This document shows positions 46,335-47,034 of a stretch of 47,034 nt of DNA, piece after piece. The position numbers and the translations under genes are program-made. Every line of letters begins with the position of its first letter. The first letter of the stretch is position 1. Source of the DNA: a virus; IMG/VR virus record IMGVR_UViG_3300032053_000133, positions 1 through 47,034 of that record. One strand, 5' to 3'. The notes under the pieces were generated by a model. That model was not told where the DNA came from, searched no databases, and saw only the letters and a program-made list of their open reading frames with translations.

Positions 46335-46499
46335 ACTGACAAACGCGGCTATCATTGGATTTACGTGAGCCAGGTCGGGGTGACGGCGCTGGGCGAAATG
46401 GTGAGGCAAGCATGGGAGAAAAATTCGCTGAGGGCCATGATGCGGCAGGCTCGGCTCGATGATTTGGAAAAGCGCCGGGCTCATGCAATGGTGGAGTGA
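46314..46499 (+). CDS. Hypothetical protein (61 aa, GTG start)
   Basis: GTG at 46314 with GAAGGTG upstream, two bases after the preceding stop. Contains GWTDKRGYHWIYVSQVGVTALGEMVRQAW, then a basic helix (SLRAMMRQARLDDLEKRRAHAM). Promoter copy 6 lies inside its 3' end. The same start (first 21 bases) appears again at the end of the window. Confidence 0.55.
   Translation: MPTSKGWTDKRGYHWIYVSQVGVTALGEMVRQAWEKNSLRAMMRQARLDDLEKRRAHAMVE
46462..46496 (+). promoter_or_regulatory. Early promoter motif, copy 6
   Basis: ATTTGG (46462-46467), 17 bases, GCAATGGTGGAG. -35 TTGGAA at 46464-46469, -10 AATGGT at 46487-46492; it is the least TATAAT-like of the six. It sits at the 3' end of the 61-aa gene, 11 bases before the ATG of the next gene. 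Confidence 0.5.
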
Positions 46500-46506
46500 G
46501 GCAAAC

Positions 46507-46698
46507 ATGAGCGAAAAATTCAAAGTCGAAATCAACCTGGATGGAGCGGCGTTTCATCCCAGGAATTATGTTGAGGTCGCGAGAATTCTCCGGGACCTTG
46601 CCATGCGCGTTGAGGGCTACATGGCGGACGCCTTCATCCTTCAGGACATCAACGGAAACTCCGTCGGTGTCGCCAGCTTCAAGGGCGGTGGGCGCTGA
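46507..46698 (+). CDS. Hypothetical protein (63 aa)
   Basis: ATG with GAGTGAGG upstream, following promoter copy 6. Short alpha/beta protein: KFKVEINLDGAAF, YVEVARILRDLAMRVEGYM, AFILQDINGNSVGVASF. It shares a resemblance with small phage proteins with a single strand-helix-strand unit; no function recognised. Its TGA overlaps the next ATG. Confidence 0.6.
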   Translation: MSEKFKVEINLDGAAFHPRNYVEVARILRDLAMRVEGYMADAFILQDINGNSVGVASFKGGGR

Positions 46699-47012
46699 TG
46701 AGCGAAACAAAGCATACGCCGGGACCGTGGAAGCCTTCCACGGATTACAGGCTCAGGTCAATCGACATCGTTGCGTGGAACGCGCAAGGGGAATCGATAG
46801 CCAAGATAAAGACGGGGATGCCATTGGGAGACGGCGAAGCCATAGCAAACGCTCGCCTAATCGCCGCCGCGCCTGAAACACGAAAAGCCTTGATCGACCT
46901 TTGCAAAGAGGTCGGGAGGTTATTGGAACGGAATGACTATATTGACGACCCCGACATTGTAAGGGCTTACGAGTCGGCCCTTGCCTCCCTTCGTAAGGTT
47001 GAAGGTGAATAA
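46698..47012 (+). CDS. HTPGPW-type small phage protein, copy B (104 aa)
   Basis: Start overlaps the previous stop (ATGA). Begins SETKHTPGPW like copy A; residues about 12-45 differ, then EAIANARLIAAAPE and an identical C-terminal half. If the genome is circular, this gene may continue directly into position 1 through the shared 113 bases, making the fragment at 1-113 its own 3' end. Confidence 0.75.
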   Translation: MSETKHTPGPWKPSTDYRLRSIDIVAWNAQGESIAKIKTGMPLGDGEAIANARLIAAAPETRKALIDLCKEVGRLLERNDYIDDPDIVRAYESALASLRKVEGE

Positions 47013-47034
47013 CGTGCCAACGTCAAAGGGATGG
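46860..47034. repeat. 175-bp perfect repeat, copy B (contig end)
   Basis: Second copy of the sequence at 46160-46334. The window ends exactly where the match with copy A could continue, so the last 22 bases cannot be told apart from copy A and may be an assembly extension into the wrong copy. Confidence 0.95.
47014..47034 (+). CDS. Start of a second 61-aa-type gene (truncated)
   Basis: GTG with GAAGGTG upstream, encoding the same first seven codons as the gene at 46314 (after GTG: PTSKGW). Cut by the window end. Either a real second copy or an assembly artefact of the repeat. Confidence 0.3.

Noticed and set aside
1-47034. CRISPR arrays, tRNA or rRNA genes, integrase and att sites
   Set aside because: None seen: no regular spacer/repeat array, no cloverleaf-like segment, no tyrosine or serine recombinase motif.

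Overview
The window is almost all of one phage genome of about 46.9 kb. By eye it is GC-rich, and most genes have strong AGGAGG-type ribosome binding sites, so the host is a bacterium that uses Shine-Dalgarno initiation. A spanin-like protein, an RlpA-like protein with a signal peptide and a lytic transglycosylase suggest a Gram-negative host; nothing identifies its taxon. No tail sheath, tail tube or tape-measure gene is visible. A P22-type portal, a propeller-like tail protein, long fibre genes and a 1964-residue polyvalent protein point to a podovirus-like particle. No integrase, repressor, att site, tRNA, CRISPR array or DNA polymerase was seen, so the phage is probably virulent, although this is inference from absence.

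Layout. The first 7.7 kb is read rightward: small genes, a recombination set (RecT-like annealase, Cas4-like exonuclease, RuvC-like resolvase), an RlpA-like secreted protein, an array of shuffled small genes, an N4/N6 DNA methyltransferase and a small HTH protein. From 44.5 kb back to 7.6 kb everything is read leftward. In transcription order this holds a C5 DNA methyltransferase, a radical SAM protein, a Cys-rich glycosidase-like protein, a replication initiator with an embedded HNH domain, a helicase-loader-like protein, terminase, portal, scaffold, major capsid protein, head and adaptor proteins, the propeller-like tail protein, an NHL/S74 tail fibre, small virion proteins, the giant polyvalent protein and a lysis cassette. 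From 45.1 kb to the end genes are again read rightward (Cys-cluster protein, RadC-like protein, small genes and duplicated HTPGPW-type genes). The two rightward blocks probably join across the contig ends through a shared 113-bp repeat.

Main observations. (1) Six places on both strands carry one bipartite motif, ATTTGG-N17-GCAAT followed by RRTG. It reads as a promoter family (-35 TTGGNA, 17-bp spacer, extended -10 TGCAATART). All six lie before non-structural genes and none before virion genes; two put the likely transcript start on the AUG itself. (2) The giant polyvalent protein, probably carried in the virion, contains a stretch resembling sigma-70 region 4 and less clearly region 2, plus an ADP-ribosyltransferase-like domain. 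A virion-delivered sigma-like domain acting on the early promoter family is a testable hypothesis. (3) The 0.6-kb divergent gap at 44.5-45.1 kb holds 17 copies of GCAAT on the two strands and may be an origin or regulator-binding array. (4) The early region shows active gene shuffling: a repeated RBS/stop/start cassette, and a two-gene fusion caused by a 2-nt length difference.

Gene starts were chosen by ribosome binding site and by stop/start overlaps. Functions come from recognising motifs by eye; no database search was run.
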